Of a DNA stretch of 64,000 nucleotides, positions 35,735 to 45,176 are shown in pieces. The first letter of the stretch is position 1, and the number at the start of each line of letters is the position of its first letter. The notes below the pieces were generated by a model. That model saw only the letters and a list, made by a program, of their open reading frames with translations, ran no database searches and was not told where the DNA came from. The stretch spans positions 124,001-188,000 of the forward strand of contig JACQZP010000021.1 of the NCBI GenBank assembly GCA_016213825.1. Direction: 5' to 3'. Source of the stretch: Acetobacterium woodii. GTDB lineage: Bacteria > Bacillota > Clostridia > Eubacteriales > Eubacteriaceae. Made by a program: the position numbers and the translations under genes.

Positions 35735-36904
35735 TCAGCTATCTCTAGCGCTCACCGAATCGTGTCCATAACCCAAAATTTTTTCGACCTTAACTGCTAT
35801 CCCTAACAGTTCATAAAAATCCATCGCGGAATCACCAAATTCTAATAAGTTTTTTATTTTATTAATCCGATATCTAATCGTGTTTTCGTGCTGATGCAAA
35901 ATGGCTGCCGCTGCCTTAAAATCGCCGGACGAGGCGATGAAGGTCCGCACCGTCACCAGATACTCTTCCTTGTTTTCCTGTGATAAACCAACTTCAATTT
36001 TTTTAATAAATTCATGATAGAAATCCGTTAATACCTGATTTCCCTGCAATGGCAGCAATAACTGAAGCACCGAAAGCGGATTGTAACAGACGGTTCCATT
36101 ATCAAGTGTCATCGCTGTTGTCATAGCATTTTTGGCCTCATACAAAGCCCGATCAATTTGATTTTTTCGATAGACCCGGCCAATGCCAATCACCGAATCC
36201 TGATAGTTATTTTTGATTACTTGCATTAGAACGTCCTTGTGGGCATTCAGCTGCTCCATATTGGCATGACTTAAGATCAATATCCCGGTGCTTCCCAGAT
36301 TGACAAAAACATCATAGGCTGGGTCAATATAACGGCTGTTATAGTTTATTTCCTCCATGGTTGGGATGACTTGCCCGCGAAAATAGATCGCCAGCAGGTT
36401 TTCTTCAAAACACGGATTGATGTCAGACAACAACTCGATTTTTTCGCTGATGGAAGTGGCGATATCCATAATCCGGGTAATTCTGGATTGATTAATCACA
36501 TTGATCATGTCCGAATTAATGTACCGATTCACTACCTCTAAGACTTCAGCATATGAAATATCTTCTTCAATTAAGACAATCGGAAAACCATACTGATTGC
36601 ACATGCTTTTTACGGCCGCCCCGACCAGCGTCGTTGCGTTTTCGGTGATCCAGATAAGTCCGGCACAGCCACTTTCAATCAGTAATCCGATGACATTTCT
36701 GACCTCCGCCTCCTGAAACCGCAGCAAACCCGAGATAAACAAATCACCGGTTTTAACAATCTTTTTCTCAATGACATCTTTTTGAAAGGGACTGTCGAAT
36801 ACCGACACCCTTCTGACAATTCGATTGGTTCCGGATTCACCGGCAATAATTGTGGCATTATCAAAAATATGGTTTTTAAGGATTCTATCCAGAGCGACAT
36901 TCAT
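35735..36904 (-). CDS. PucR family transcriptional regulator
   Basis: Regulator of 389 residues. An N-terminal PucR ligand domain (VFDSPFQKDVIEKKIVKTGD near 30-50) is followed by a GGDEF-like middle and a C-terminal PucR HTH (SSGDFKAAAAILHQHENTIRYRINKI near 330-355). PucR proteins activate purine or other catabolic genes when the substrate is present. AAGGG lies 9 bases before the ATG at 36904. It lies between the metalloenzyme and the permease genes and probably regulates this operon. Confidence 0.85.
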   Translation of the reverse strand: MNVALDRILKNHIFDNATIIAGESGTNRIVRRVSVFDSPFQKDVIEKKIVKTGDLFISGLLRFQEAEVRNVIGLLIESGCAGLIWITENATTLVGAAVKSMCNQYGFPIVLIEEDISYAEVLEVVNRYINSDMINVINQSRITRIMDIATSISEKIELLSDINPCFEENLLAIYFRGQVIPTMEEINYNSRYIDPAYDVFVNLGSTGILILSHANMEQLNAHKDVLMQVIKNNYQDSVIGIGRVYRKNQIDRALYEAKNAMTTAMTLDNGTVCYNPLSVLQLLLPLQGNQVLTDFYHEFIKKIEVGLSQENKEEYLVTVRTFIASSGDFKAAAAILHQHENTIRYRINKIKNLLEFGDSAMDFYELLGIAVKVEKILGYGHDSVSARDS

Positions 36905-36950
36905 ATTCATCATCCCTTCGATCAGTTAATGATAGAATTATAGCATATTT

Positions 36951-37988
36951 TTACTTATTTATTTCGCTTGGAACCAGGTCGCGAATGTCTTTATCGACAA
37001 TTACACCTTCCTTCATAATCAGACAATCATCAAGCCAGACTGATGAATTTAAACAGATACCATCGCAATGGGACTTGGCACTTTGTCCATGCGGCGGTGC
37101 GTCAAATGGGCTGACATAGCCAATCCCCCATTCGGTACAACCCCAGACCCGTTCATCTTCGACAATATTTCCCGTTAAAATCGCTCCGGGATTAAATCCA
37201 TAGGCGATGTGAGCCATCCGTAACATGCCATCATCCTGAAAACGCTTCAAGAAATCATCAAAAATGCCGGCATCTTTGCCACCTTCAATCTTTACAATTT
37301 TGCTTTTTTCGACGGTTAAAACAATTGGCCGATCTGGAATCGCACCCAAAGGCGGGGTTACCGATCCATCAAAAACAATTTTACCATTAATTGAGCCAAA
37401 CTCCGGCACCACATTGATTTGGCCGGTCAACATATGGATCCCAGGCATCGATGCATCGCCTGAATCACATGCGGTATAATGGGAAGGATCGATATTAAAG
37501 GTGACATCGCCGCCGGCTGGGGTGGTTACCCTCATGCTCCTGGCTGCTTTGGTTTTCGCAGTGATTGCCAGCATAAATTTTCGCAGCTCCACCACCTCGA
37601 CCTTGCCAATGGTTCTGATCATCAGTTCTTCATTAAAATCCACCAGGCACATATATCTGAGCTTTTTATTCGCCGCTTCCGCGCGTTCAAAAGGCGTCGA
37701 ATAAAGCAGCCACTGATGATTAAACTCGATCCAGACATCGGTATGGATGAGCGCCTGACTCAATGGTTCAATTGGCAGCTCTGGATCGGCCGCTTTCCCA
37801 ACCCCTGATGGGGTCGGAATACTAATCACCATCGGATGGGCTCCCACAGCTTTGACGCTTTGGACAACGACTTTAACCACCTGCATGTTGGTATCATCAT
37901 CGGCCGTTATCACGACATTTTCATTTTTTCTAACAGCAAAAATATCACGAATCAGTTTATCTGCCGCCTGTTGTAATTCTTGATTCAT
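36951..37988 (-). CDS. M29 aminopeptidase / NicX-like metalloenzyme
   Basis: Protein of 345 residues of the superfamily that joins M29 aminopeptidases and 2,5-dihydroxypyridine dioxygenases (NicX). The C-terminal metal motif is AKSHCDGIC near 305-313 (His-x-Asp), preceded by Glu in VEDERVWG and a GFNPGA turn near 265. The sequence cannot tell a peptidase from a ring-cleaving dioxygenase; in an anaerobe, a hydrolase is more likely. It is first in a leftward operon with PucR, an NCS1 permease and an M20 peptidase. GAGGG precedes the ATG. Confidence 0.7.
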   Translation of the reverse strand: MNQELQQAADKLIRDIFAVRKNENVVITADDDTNMQVVKVVVQSVKAVGAHPMVISIPTPSGVGKAADPELPIEPLSQALIHTDVWIEFNHQWLLYSTPFERAEAANKKLRYMCLVDFNEELMIRTIGKVEVVELRKFMLAITAKTKAARSMRVTTPAGGDVTFNIDPSHYTACDSGDASMPGIHMLTGQINVVPEFGSINGKIVFDGSVTPPLGAIPDRPIVLTVEKSKIVKIEGGKDAGIFDDFLKRFQDDGMLRMAHIAYGFNPGAILTGNIVEDERVWGCTEWGIGYVSPFDAPPHGQSAKSHCDGICLNSSVWLDDCLIMKEGVIVDKDIRDLVPSEINK

Positions 37989-38049
37989 TTAACACCCTCT
38001 TTTCATCGTTTTTTGTAAAACCATCCTTCCTGATTGATTGCATAAAATG

Positions 38050-38080
38050 AAAGAGACTTCCTATATAAGGAAGCCTCTTT
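38050..38080 (-). terminator. Terminator of the M13 peptidase gene
   Basis: AAAGAG-CTTCCT at about 38050-38062 pairs with AGGAAG-CTCTTT around ATATA with one bulge on each side. It lies about 100 bases after the M13 stop and separates it from the PucR operon. Confidence 0.65.
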
Positions 38081-38180
38081 GCTCTACTATGACGAAATTA
38101 TAACAGTACCACTGAAATTAGAGTATGTTATTTTTTCAAATTTCTTTTCGTTTTTCTGTAATTTTTATAAACATGCCTAG

Positions 38181-40196
38181 TTATTGGGTTGCCTTGGTCT
38201 GCCAGATCGACACCCGATCATCCGGGGCGACATACATTTGATCACCCTCTTTAATTCCATAGCTGTCATAAAAGGCATCGATTGAACTGAGCACCGCGTT
38301 GACGCGAACCGCAGCCGGGGCATGAACATCGGTCAGTAAATAATTCTTTTCCAGATCTGGGGTGGCGAGTTTGGCCCAGATGGTCGCCCAGTTGGTATAA
38401 ACATCGTCCAGGGATTCGCCCTGTTTTTGGGCCACCGCTGTAACTGCGGTTAAGGCGCCCAGATCGGCAATGTTTTCGGACAGGGTCAGGGTGCCATTAA
38501 CCGGATCGCCGGTGGAAATGGTATAGTTGCCGTAATAATCAATGATTTTCTGAGACAAGGCGTCATAGTTCTGATATTCGGCGTCCGTCCACCAGACATT
38601 GTAATTGCCCTTCTCATCATATAAGGAACCGTTTTTATCAAAGGCATGGCTGATTTCATGGGCAATGACAGCACCGATTCCACCCAGGTTTTTGCCGTTA
38701 CTTTGGTTTTCATCAAAATAAGGTGCCTGCAAAATCGCCGCCGGAAAGACGATTTCGTTATTGGCCGGATTGTAATAGGCATTGACCGTCTGAGGGGTCA
38801 TATACCACTGCTCCCGGTTAACACCTTTTTTATACGCATCATAGTCAAATTGGCGGTTGGCCTTCATCAGAGCAATGGCATTGGACAGATAGCTGCCGCC
38901 GTCGGCCAGCGCTGTCACCTGGAGATAGTCGCCGATGGTGCTCCACTGATCGGGATAACCAATTTTTAAATTCATGGTGTCCAGCTTTAGGGTGGCTTTC
39001 TGTTTGGTTTCCGGGCTCATCCAATCCTGAGCGTTGATGATTTCCCGATATTGGTCAATGATCGTCCCAACCATGGTTTTTACATCCTGCTTGGCTTTTT
39101 CATTAAAATATTTGGCTACATAGATCTTGCCGAAGTCCCATTCCAGAAAGCTTGATACCTCGTCAAAGGCCAGCCGGGCATCGGTTTTTTTCTCGGTGGA
39201 GCCATCCAGCTTCATCGCCATATCGAGTTTAAGATCCCGATAGGCAACCGGGGCGTAGTCAGCCAGATCATTCAATACCACAAATTTGGTATATTCTTTT
39301 AACACCGGCAGGTTTGCTTCGGTAAACAGTGCATTGATCTTTTGGGCCGCCGCCACTTCCATCACGATGTAGTGATCGTCACTGGAAAGCCCCTGGGCTG
39401 CCAGATACTTGGGCATATTGATATTTGAGTAAAGGGCTAGCAGTTCGTCATAGCTATAGGCATTATAGTAACTGGCCGGGTCATAAAACTGCTCCGGTGC
39501 CAACGCTTGTGCTGCCACCTCACTGGCAAAGGCATAAACCGCGGCGGCATTGGTTTCGGCCGCCCCTTTTTCTTCGCCGCTAAGCACCAGCATATTGCGG
39601 ATGTATTCTTTATAGGCGTCGCAATATTCCTGCATTGACTCATTTTCCATGTATTCTTTGCCGATCAGATCATCCATGGACGAAAAAGCAACCATCATCG
39701 CATCCGAATTCATATCATCCTGATTGTAACTATAACGCAGCAGACTGGTCTCACCGATGGTCGATAGGGCAATCAGCCCATCCAGATATTGATCCAGATT
39801 TTGGGCCGCTTCAATTTGCTCAAGATATGGCGTCACCGCGGCCAGACCCTGGGCGTTACGATTGTCCAGATCGGTGGCACAAGCATATAAATCGCTGATT
39901 TTCTGTTCACTGCTGCCCTTGGGATAGGTTTTGCCGCTGCTTGACAACTCGGTAACAATCGCCTGGAGCTGGCTGGATGTTTTTTCGTCCAGTTCATAGA
40001 AGTAGGTCCAGGCCCCTTCGGTGGGCGGAATGGTTTTTTCCTTGAGCAAGTCATAATTAATGGCGCCATAGTAGTCTTCAGCCACACTTGGTTTAGCTGT
40101 TTTTCCGCTATTTAAATTAGCACAGCCGGTTAAACTGAACATCGCTAAGGCAGCCATGCTTAGGGCGATTTTTTGAAACACTTTGTTATTTTTCAT
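38181..40196 (-). CDS. M13 family metallopeptidase, lipoprotein (PepO-like)
   Basis: Surface zinc endopeptidase of 671 residues, the neprilysin-family length. A lipoprotein signal with the lipobox LTGC is at about residues 22-25. The zinc site HEISHAFD is near residue 512, with the downstream ENIADLGAL Glu motif some 60 residues later. Members trim peptides outside the cell. The ribosome site is GGAG. It is monocistronic. Confidence 0.9.
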   Translation of the reverse strand: MKNNKVFQKIALSMAALAMFSLTGCANLNSGKTAKPSVAEDYYGAINYDLLKEKTIPPTEGAWTYFYELDEKTSSQLQAIVTELSSSGKTYPKGSSEQKISDLYACATDLDNRNAQGLAAVTPYLEQIEAAQNLDQYLDGLIALSTIGETSLLRYSYNQDDMNSDAMMVAFSSMDDLIGKEYMENESMQEYCDAYKEYIRNMLVLSGEEKGAAETNAAAVYAFASEVAAQALAPEQFYDPASYYNAYSYDELLALYSNINMPKYLAAQGLSSDDHYIVMEVAAAQKINALFTEANLPVLKEYTKFVVLNDLADYAPVAYRDLKLDMAMKLDGSTEKKTDARLAFDEVSSFLEWDFGKIYVAKYFNEKAKQDVKTMVGTIIDQYREIINAQDWMSPETKQKATLKLDTMNLKIGYPDQWSTIGDYLQVTALADGGSYLSNAIALMKANRQFDYDAYKKGVNREQWYMTPQTVNAYYNPANNEIVFPAAILQAPYFDENQSNGKNLGGIGAVIAHEISHAFDKNGSLYDEKGNYNVWWTDAEYQNYDALSQKIIDYYGNYTISTGDPVNGTLTLSENIADLGALTAVTAVAQKQGESLDDVYTNWATIWAKLATPDLEKNYLLTDVHAPAAVRVNAVLSSIDAFYDSYGIKEGDQMYVAPDDRVSIWQTKATQ

Positions 40197-40416
40197 TTCA
40201 TCTCCTTCGTTTTGGAAAATCGGATTTTTGGCACAGGGGTATCCATGATCGATTAGCTGTTATTTTTCACCCGAACACATGATGTCAATCGGTAAGACTG
40301 TCGCTTAGATCACCCCCCATTCTTCACGATCCATTCCTGCCGCAATTTCTGATTGATTTTTAGACGCTTTTATAGTTTAATGTGATAGTAAATCTTAAAT
40401 ATTGAGGAGAATTTAT

Positions 40417-40647
40417 ATGGCAAAACAATGGTACCCGGTTATTGATTATGATTCTTGTGTTAGTTGTGGCAGTTGCACCGATAAATGTACCCACGGTGTC
40501 TATGATACCGAGAAAGCCCCTGCCGCTCATGTTATTTATCCCGATGGCTGCGTTGATCAATGTCATGGCTGTGGCAATCTATGTCCCAGTGGCTCCATTA
40601 CCTATAGCGGTGACAATACCGGTTGGGTTCCCCCGAACCGGCAATAG
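40417..40647 (+). CDS. Small ferredoxin-like 4Fe-4S protein
   Basis: Protein of 76 residues with two Cys sets: C-x2-C-x2-C-x3-C at about 15-25 and C-x3-C-x2-C-x3-C-P at about 45-58. It therefore probably holds two 4Fe-4S clusters and carries electrons or assists a neighbouring redox enzyme. GAGGAG lies 6 bases before the ATG at 40417; a TTG frame from 40402 is rejected because it starts within that region. There is no close partner gene. Confidence 0.8.
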   Translation: MAKQWYPVIDYDSCVSCGSCTDKCTHGVYDTEKAPAAHVIYPDGCVDQCHGCGNLCPSGSITYSGDNTGWVPPNRQ

Positions 40648-40789
40648 TATTATTCCAAAACTTTTTCACAAAATAATCCAAGTCCAGAATGTTTTAAATC
40701 AAACAAGGTGAAAACAGCGAGCTATTTATTGTTAATCTTACCAAATTTAAATAATAATTGCAAAAGCAAAGTACGGAATGGAGTATCAA

Positions 40790-41677
40790 ATGAATAATGA
40801 GATTATCGAATTTATCAAAGATACCGAAAATAAAATAACGCCGGATGGTATTGCGACGACCTTTAACAACGCTCAAAAGCTAATGAAATTACCTAAATTC
40901 GTCCAAAACTTGATTGTTAAGCAGAATACTAAACCGAATCAATACATGGGCTTTGTTGTTGAACCATACAGTCTCTTTTTAGCCTATGAAATTACCGAAG
41001 AACTGGTCAAAAAATACATTACAGATGATTATGAGCTTGTCCCCATTTCAATCTTTGATCAGTCTGAGAAAAAGCTTTGTGCCATTATCGGATGTTTTAA
41101 TGTTCATACCAGTGTTTTTTGGGGTTCGCGATTTGAACTTTATGTTATTGCCAAAAACAAAAAGACCAATTTAATCTCCTGGTTGATCTGTGACTACGAA
41201 TCGAATACGTTTCACTTTGATCCGGGCAAAGGGTTTATCCCGTCTACCTTGCGCCAATCGGTTTTTACCACTAGCTATGACGGAACACTGCTCTGCCACA
41301 TTAAAAGCGCAAAAAGCAGTAATCAAATTGATTTAATGGTTGATATCAATCAGCACAATTGCATTAATTTAAATCAGCGCTTATGGATTGAGGGCAACCT
41401 ATCAATTGATTATGCCGGCGAACTTGACAACAATGGGAATGATCCCTTCGGGCTAATCTTCGACCCAATGGAGATGAAGTGTGCCCAGCATATCGAAGTG
41501 GATCAACTTCAGATCAATAGCCTGGAATTTGGATTTATTAATTCGCAGATGAAACCCTATGAAGCCTGTTGTTTTCCTTTTGCCCAACATTATATGACGA
41601 CTATTTTTCCGGCAGAAAATATGATGAAGGACGAAAATGATTTATATGCTAAAATAAGCGAGATTGTCAATACATAG
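40790..41677 (+). CDS. Uncharacterised 295-residue protein
   Basis: Soluble protein I do not recognise. It is rich in aromatic residues and beta-strand-like stretches, without a signal peptide or membrane segment. The ATG at 40790 has GGAG 6 bases before it; an ATG at 40778 is less likely. It is a single gene with a clear terminator after it. No function is proposed. Confidence 0.7.
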   Translation: MNNEIIEFIKDTENKITPDGIATTFNNAQKLMKLPKFVQNLIVKQNTKPNQYMGFVVEPYSLFLAYEITEELVKKYITDDYELVPISIFDQSEKKLCAIIGCFNVHTSVFWGSRFELYVIAKNKKTNLISWLICDYESNTFHFDPGKGFIPSTLRQSVFTTSYDGTLLCHIKSAKSSNQIDLMVDINQHNCINLNQRLWIEGNLSIDYAGELDNNGNDPFGLIFDPMEMKCAQHIEVDQLQINSLEFGFINSQMKPYEACCFPFAQHYMTTIFPAENMMKDENDLYAKISEIVNT

Positions 41678-41744
41678 CTTCTCGTATTCTTTGCGGTCGA
41701 ATTTTAATGGGTGACAAATGCTTATCCTTTTTTTATACGCCTTC

Positions 41745-41814
41745 AACCCTTTGATTTCAAAGGGTTATCATTAAAAAAACAGGCTCTGGTTCACGCCCGA
41801 AGCCTGTTTTTTTT
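41745..41814 (+). terminator. Two hairpins ending the 40790 transcript
   Basis: AACCCTTTGA/TCAAAGGGTT at 41745-41766 is followed by AAAACAGGCT (41776-41785) paired with AGCCTGTTTT (41801-41810) and eight T. The second is a classic terminator. Confidence 0.85.
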
Positions 41815-42180
41815 CACGTTAGCTTCTTTTACATTTACTTCTATTCTTAGCGGCAGATGACTAGGAGGGTTGGGGTTACCACCCGGTTTGTCAGCGATCA
41901 CTGCCTTTATTCAAGGTCTATTCAAGTTCCATTGGCTATAAATAATCGGGACACTTTTGGTGCATTGTCGTTACTCTTATTGACGCTTCAGACTGCCGGT
42001 TAAATGCCCGGCCACCGTCGCTGTTTGGAGACATTGCAACGCTATCAAAGTGATCCCCCAGTTAAGTCAGTAGTTAAGCGTTCTAAAGCCATCCGGACAG
42101 GTGGATTAAATTGTGAACATTCCTCGTCCCGGACCGGTTTCTCTTGCCTGCTGCAAATTTCACGAAAGGAGAACACAAAA
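41815..42180. other. Long leader before the Pro/Ser-rich protein gene
   Basis: About 365 bases, more GC-rich than other gaps. The coding frame of the next gene is open here back to 42004, but codon content and the strong ribosome site at 42169 argue that it is untranslated. I looked for known riboswitch cores (cyclic-di-GMP, molybdenum cofactor) and saw none. Confidence 0.4.
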
Positions 42181-42765
42181 ATGATCAGTTCAATCAGTCA
42201 AAGTGGTAGTGCTTCCAGTATTTGGCAGGCCTATCAAGCCAAACAAGTTTCATCCAGTGAAACCAGTGATACCGGCGAAACCAGCCAGGTCGATGGCTCC
42301 ATGCCGCCTCCGCCAAAAGGTCCGCCACCACCGCCATCACCGGAAGCCAGTGCCACATCCGACTCCACCGATTCAACCACCCTGACATCGGAACAGGAGG
42401 ATTTAATCAGCTCAATGCTTGAAAATTACGATGCCGCTTCACTTACCGAAGAAGATGCCACCAACATCGTTACAGCATTGAAAGACGCCGGTATTACGCT
42501 AAGCAGCGCCTTAGCCGATGAAGTTGAAGACAACGGCTTTGATCTCAAGGAAATTCTGGACCTCGTTCCGGCTTCTGCCAGCATGCCCAATGGTGGTATT
42601 TCGCAAAACTATATGCAAATCCGTGAATCAATGGGCAGTTTAAGTATCCTGGATGATACCGAGTTGAGTCAAACCACCAAAACCAGCCAATCATTACAGT
42701 CCCTTTTCGAACAATATCAGGACAGTCAAGATTCCAGTAGTCAAGTAGTAAATGTCCTTGCCTGA
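42181..42765 (+). CDS. Pro/Ser-rich protein of unknown function
   Basis: Protein of 194 residues. It has a Ser/Thr-rich N-terminus, a run of prolines (MPPPPKGPPPPPSP near 40-53), and then an acidic helical part with two EF-hand-like repeats of the form LTEEDATNIVTALKDAGI. There is no obvious signal peptide. AAAGGAG lies upstream of the ATG. Homologues of this general design are exported or surface-linked in other bacteria, but I cannot assign a family. Confidence 0.6.
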   Translation: MISSISQSGSASSIWQAYQAKQVSSSETSDTGETSQVDGSMPPPPKGPPPPPSPEASATSDSTDSTTLTSEQEDLISSMLENYDAASLTEEDATNIVTALKDAGITLSSALADEVEDNGFDLKEILDLVPASASMPNGGISQNYMQIRESMGSLSILDDTELSQTTKTSQSLQSLFEQYQDSQDSSSQVVNVLA

Positions 42766-42781
42766 TCGAATATGAGAATTT

Positions 42782-42811
42782 TTAAGGGAAGTCTTTTTAA
42801 ACTTCCCTTAA
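42782..42811. terminator. Bidirectional terminator
   Basis: TTAAGGGAAGT pairs with ACTTCCCTTAA around CTTTTTAA, between the convergent Pro/Ser-rich and DUF4177 genes. Confidence 0.7.
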
Positions 42812-42835
42812 TTCGCATTTTATAAAATTTTCATC

Positions 42836-43033
42836 TTAACCTTGTTTTTCAAATATTAATTCAAAGCGCGTAGCAGAGCCAATTATTCCAGTTGGTGGAG
42901 TCAAAATTTGTACTAACCGCCATCCTTGTCTTGCATGTTCCTCTATTAACAGATGATAGTCTTGTTTAGGCTTTAATTCCGTAAATGAGAACTTTTCTAA
43001 TTCTACTCTTATAAATTTATATTCGTACATCAC
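42836..43033 (-). CDS. DUF4177 protein
   Basis: Small protein of 65 residues with the DUF4177 pattern: a YEYKFIRVEL opening strand, a helix ending ARQGWRLVQI near residues 34-43, and a closing FELIFEK strand. The function is unknown. AGGAGG is positioned near the start. Monocistronic. Confidence 0.75.
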   Translation of the reverse strand: MMYEYKFIRVELEKFSFTELKPKQDYHLLIEEHARQGWRLVQILTPPTGIIGSATRFELIFEKQG

Positions 43034-43143
43034 TTGCCTCCTTTTTAAGATACAATATTCTACTATTGTGAATGTACTTAATTATACAACAAAATCGTGT
43101 AAACAGTTAACCGTTGTAAAAGCGGGCATCTTTCGATCTCCGA

Positions 43144-43175
43144 AAAAATGCCCCTGACAGATTATCTGTCAGGGG
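43144..43175 (-). terminator. Terminator of the DsbA-family gene
   Basis: CCCCTGACAGA pairs perfectly with TCTGTCAGGGG around TTA. Read leftward it is followed by a T run. It lies 21 bases after the stop. Confidence 0.9.
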
Positions 43176-43195
43176 ATCATTTAGTGAAATCGCCA

Positions 43196-43822
43196 TTATT
43201 TTAACCCTTCAATCACGGCCACAAACGTACCCACTGGTTGTGCGCCACTGATGGCTTCTTTGCCATTAAACAAGAAATAGGGCACCCCGTTTATCTGACG
43301 CGAACGAGCATTGGCCTCATCTTGCCGGACTTCTTTTTCATAAGCCGATGATTCTAAAATGCGTAATGCTTCGGCTCGATCTAAGCCCACGTCTGCGGCA
43401 ATAACCGTTAACACATCAAAATCTGAAATGTTTAATCCCTCTGTAAAATAGCCTTTCATCACCGCTTCGGTATAGGCCTTCTGCTTGCCCTGATCCTTGG
43501 CATAATGGGACAAACGATGGGCATCAAAGGTGTTGGTCGGCTGCAGTTTGTCAAAATTGAACGCCAGGCCAACTTCTTTGGCCGCATTGATGACATTCGC
43601 GTTCGCTGCGATTGCTTGTTCGATGCTCATCCCGTACTTCTTTGCCAGCAATTGATTGATGTTCTCATCATAGCGCTTCTTAGCGTTTGGATCTAATTCA
43701 AACGAATTAAAGACGATCTCAACGGCTGCTGTCATCCCGGTTTTCTCCAGGGCCAAGGTTAGCTTTTTTTCCCCGATATAGCAAAAGGGACATCCATAAT
43801 CTGACCAAATTTCTACTTTCAT
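43196..43822 (-). CDS. DsbA/FrnE-family thiol oxidoreductase
   Basis: Protein of 208 residues with a thioredoxin fold and helical insert. The active site is Cys11-Pro-Phe-Cys14, followed by YIGEKKL; the C-terminal VPYFLFN holds the cis-proline. The FrnE group is cytoplasmic and acts in disulfide or polyketide chemistry. No signal peptide. GAGGTGA precedes the ATG. Confidence 0.88.
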   Translation of the reverse strand: MKVEIWSDYGCPFCYIGEKKLTLALEKTGMTAAVEIVFNSFELDPNAKKRYDENINQLLAKKYGMSIEQAIAANANVINAAKEVGLAFNFDKLQPTNTFDAHRLSHYAKDQGKQKAYTEAVMKGYFTEGLNISDFDVLTVIAADVGLDRAEALRILESSAYEKEVRQDEANARSRQINGVPYFLFNGKEAISGAQPVGTFVAVIEGLK

Positions 43823-43978
43823 TTTTTCACCTCATCATTCTTACCAAAGGTAAGACCTTTCAACTAAGTTAAGTGTGGCTAGCATTGCGGACTAAAAACA
43901 TCTGGTTTGCCGTTGAGCATATCTGGGATGTTATCCATGATATGCTGAAGACTTCTAACCTTTTTCAGTATCAGCATG

Positions 43979-44551
43979 TTATCTCGATGGGGATTGTGAA
44001 GATTCCTGGCCCGTCGTATTCATCATATTCCGATCGGTAACGAGGTCTTTTCTCATCAAATAATCTGTCTGGATCTCATCTCCCATTATAAAATCATGTG
44101 AGCCAATTTTATAAAAGTTGTGTTTTTGATAAAAACTTAAGGCTTTTTTGTTATGCTCCCAGACCCCCAACCATAGATAGTTCAGCTTATGGGCTTTTGC
44201 CAGCGCTACTGCTTTATCCATCAATTGCCGTCCCAATCCATTTCCCTGAAAATCGTTCAAAACATAGATTCTTTCTACTTCGAGTGATAAGGGATCCTTA
44301 ATATCGGTTTGTGCTTTGCATTCATTGAGTTTCATATAACCAGCCAATTGTTCATTATAGAATATAAAATAGAAAAATGAGGCTTCATTTAACCATTCGT
44401 TTCTGAGCTTTTCTAAATTAAACGCTTCCTCCAGATAAGCCTGCATAGTAGCTTGCGTATTCATTCCAGCAAAGGTCTCATAATAGGTTTGGCAGGATAT
44501 TTTTTGATAGTCTATTAAATCATCTAAGGAACATTCTTTTATTAAAATCAT
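43979..44551 (-). CDS. GNAT family N-acetyltransferase
   Basis: Protein of 190 residues with the GNAT acetyl-CoA core: LEVERIYVLNDFQGNGLGRQLM near 90-111 (the Q/R-x-x-G-x-G/A loop) and a C-terminal NKKALSFYQKHNFYKIG. The N-terminal part resembles the spermidine/amine-type acetyltransferases. The acceptor is unknown. Ribosome site GGAG. Confidence 0.85.
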   Translation of the reverse strand: MILIKECSLDDLIDYQKISCQTYYETFAGMNTQATMQAYLEEAFNLEKLRNEWLNEASFFYFIFYNEQLAGYMKLNECKAQTDIKDPLSLEVERIYVLNDFQGNGLGRQLMDKAVALAKAHKLNYLWLGVWEHNKKALSFYQKHNFYKIGSHDFIMGDEIQTDYLMRKDLVTDRNMMNTTGQESSQSPSR

Positions 44552-44635
44552 TCTATTACTCCTTCATATCTCATTGCTTCAGGAAACTGCACGACCGCTT
44601 TTAAAAGTGTGTTAAGTTTCATTTACTATTAATTT

Positions 44636-44794
44636 TCATAAATTGTTACCGCCAATAAAGGGATCGCCATCATCTACAAATTTCTGAATGATCACGCTGG
44701 GATCAGCGATGTGGCCGTATTTTACATTTTCCTTTAGTTTCACTGGCAGCCCTTTAGCTGGGATATGGTACGGCTGGACAAAAATAATTGTCAT
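44636..44794 (-). pseudogene. Fragment of an ABM-like domain protein
   Basis: Open frame of 52 residues starting 9 bases after the thioredoxin gene stop. Its YGHIADPSVIIQKFVDDGDPF (in two parts) matches YGLISDPIVIIQEVVDDGDPF of the larger gene at 46168-47037 at most positions. Only the end of the domain is present and no close ribosome site is seen, so it is probably a remnant of a duplicate; a real small gene cannot be excluded. Confidence 0.5.
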
Positions 44795-44803
44795 GTGGCA
44801 AAT

Positions 44804-45142
44804 TTATTTTTTAGGTTCTCCATATAAAAGCGCGTCGTATCGGGAAATTTTTTCTTCAAGATTAATCACGCTAATAATACCAGCTTCGCGGACGGTTTCT
44901 TTCCCTTGAACAAATAGCATCACAACCGGCGCTGAAAAGATACTATAACTGGCCGTCAGTTCCGACACGTTTTGCGCATCAACCTTAACCGCCCGAATAT
45001 TTGGATAGCGGTCAATCATTGCCTCAATTTTGGGCTGCAGATCCCGACACACGCCGCAGGTATTGCTGCCAAAATAAACCAGCAACATGTCATTTTTCTG
45101 AATCAGTTGATGCATTTCTTTGATTGTCTTGACTGGTTCCAT
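44804..45142 (-). CDS. Thioredoxin-family protein
   Basis: Protein of 112 residues with thioredoxin fold. The active site is Cys29-Gly-Val-Cys32 and the cis-Pro lies in SAPVVMLF. It lacks the WCGPC of standard thioredoxin, so it is a variant with unknown partner. AGGAAA precedes the ATG. It lies 34 bases after an alpha/beta hydrolase gene in the same direction. Confidence 0.85.
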   Translation of the reverse strand: MEPVKTIKEMHQLIQKNDMLLVYFGSNTCGVCRDLQPKIEAMIDRYPNIRAVKVDAQNVSELTASYSIFSAPVVMLFVQGKETVREAGIISVINLEEKISRYDALLYGEPKK

Positions 45143-45176
45143 TTATTTCCTCACAATCACACTTCTGCCGTGTTAA

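Noticed and set aside
41869-41930. Possible tRNA or structured RNA in the GC-richer stretch
   Set aside because: No cloverleaf, no T-loop GTTCRA box and no known RNA motif could be seen; no tRNA or rRNA was found anywhere in the window.
41815-42180. Cyclic-di-GMP riboswitch in the long leader
   Set aside because: I could not find the conserved core, despite several cyclic-di-GMP enzymes in the window.
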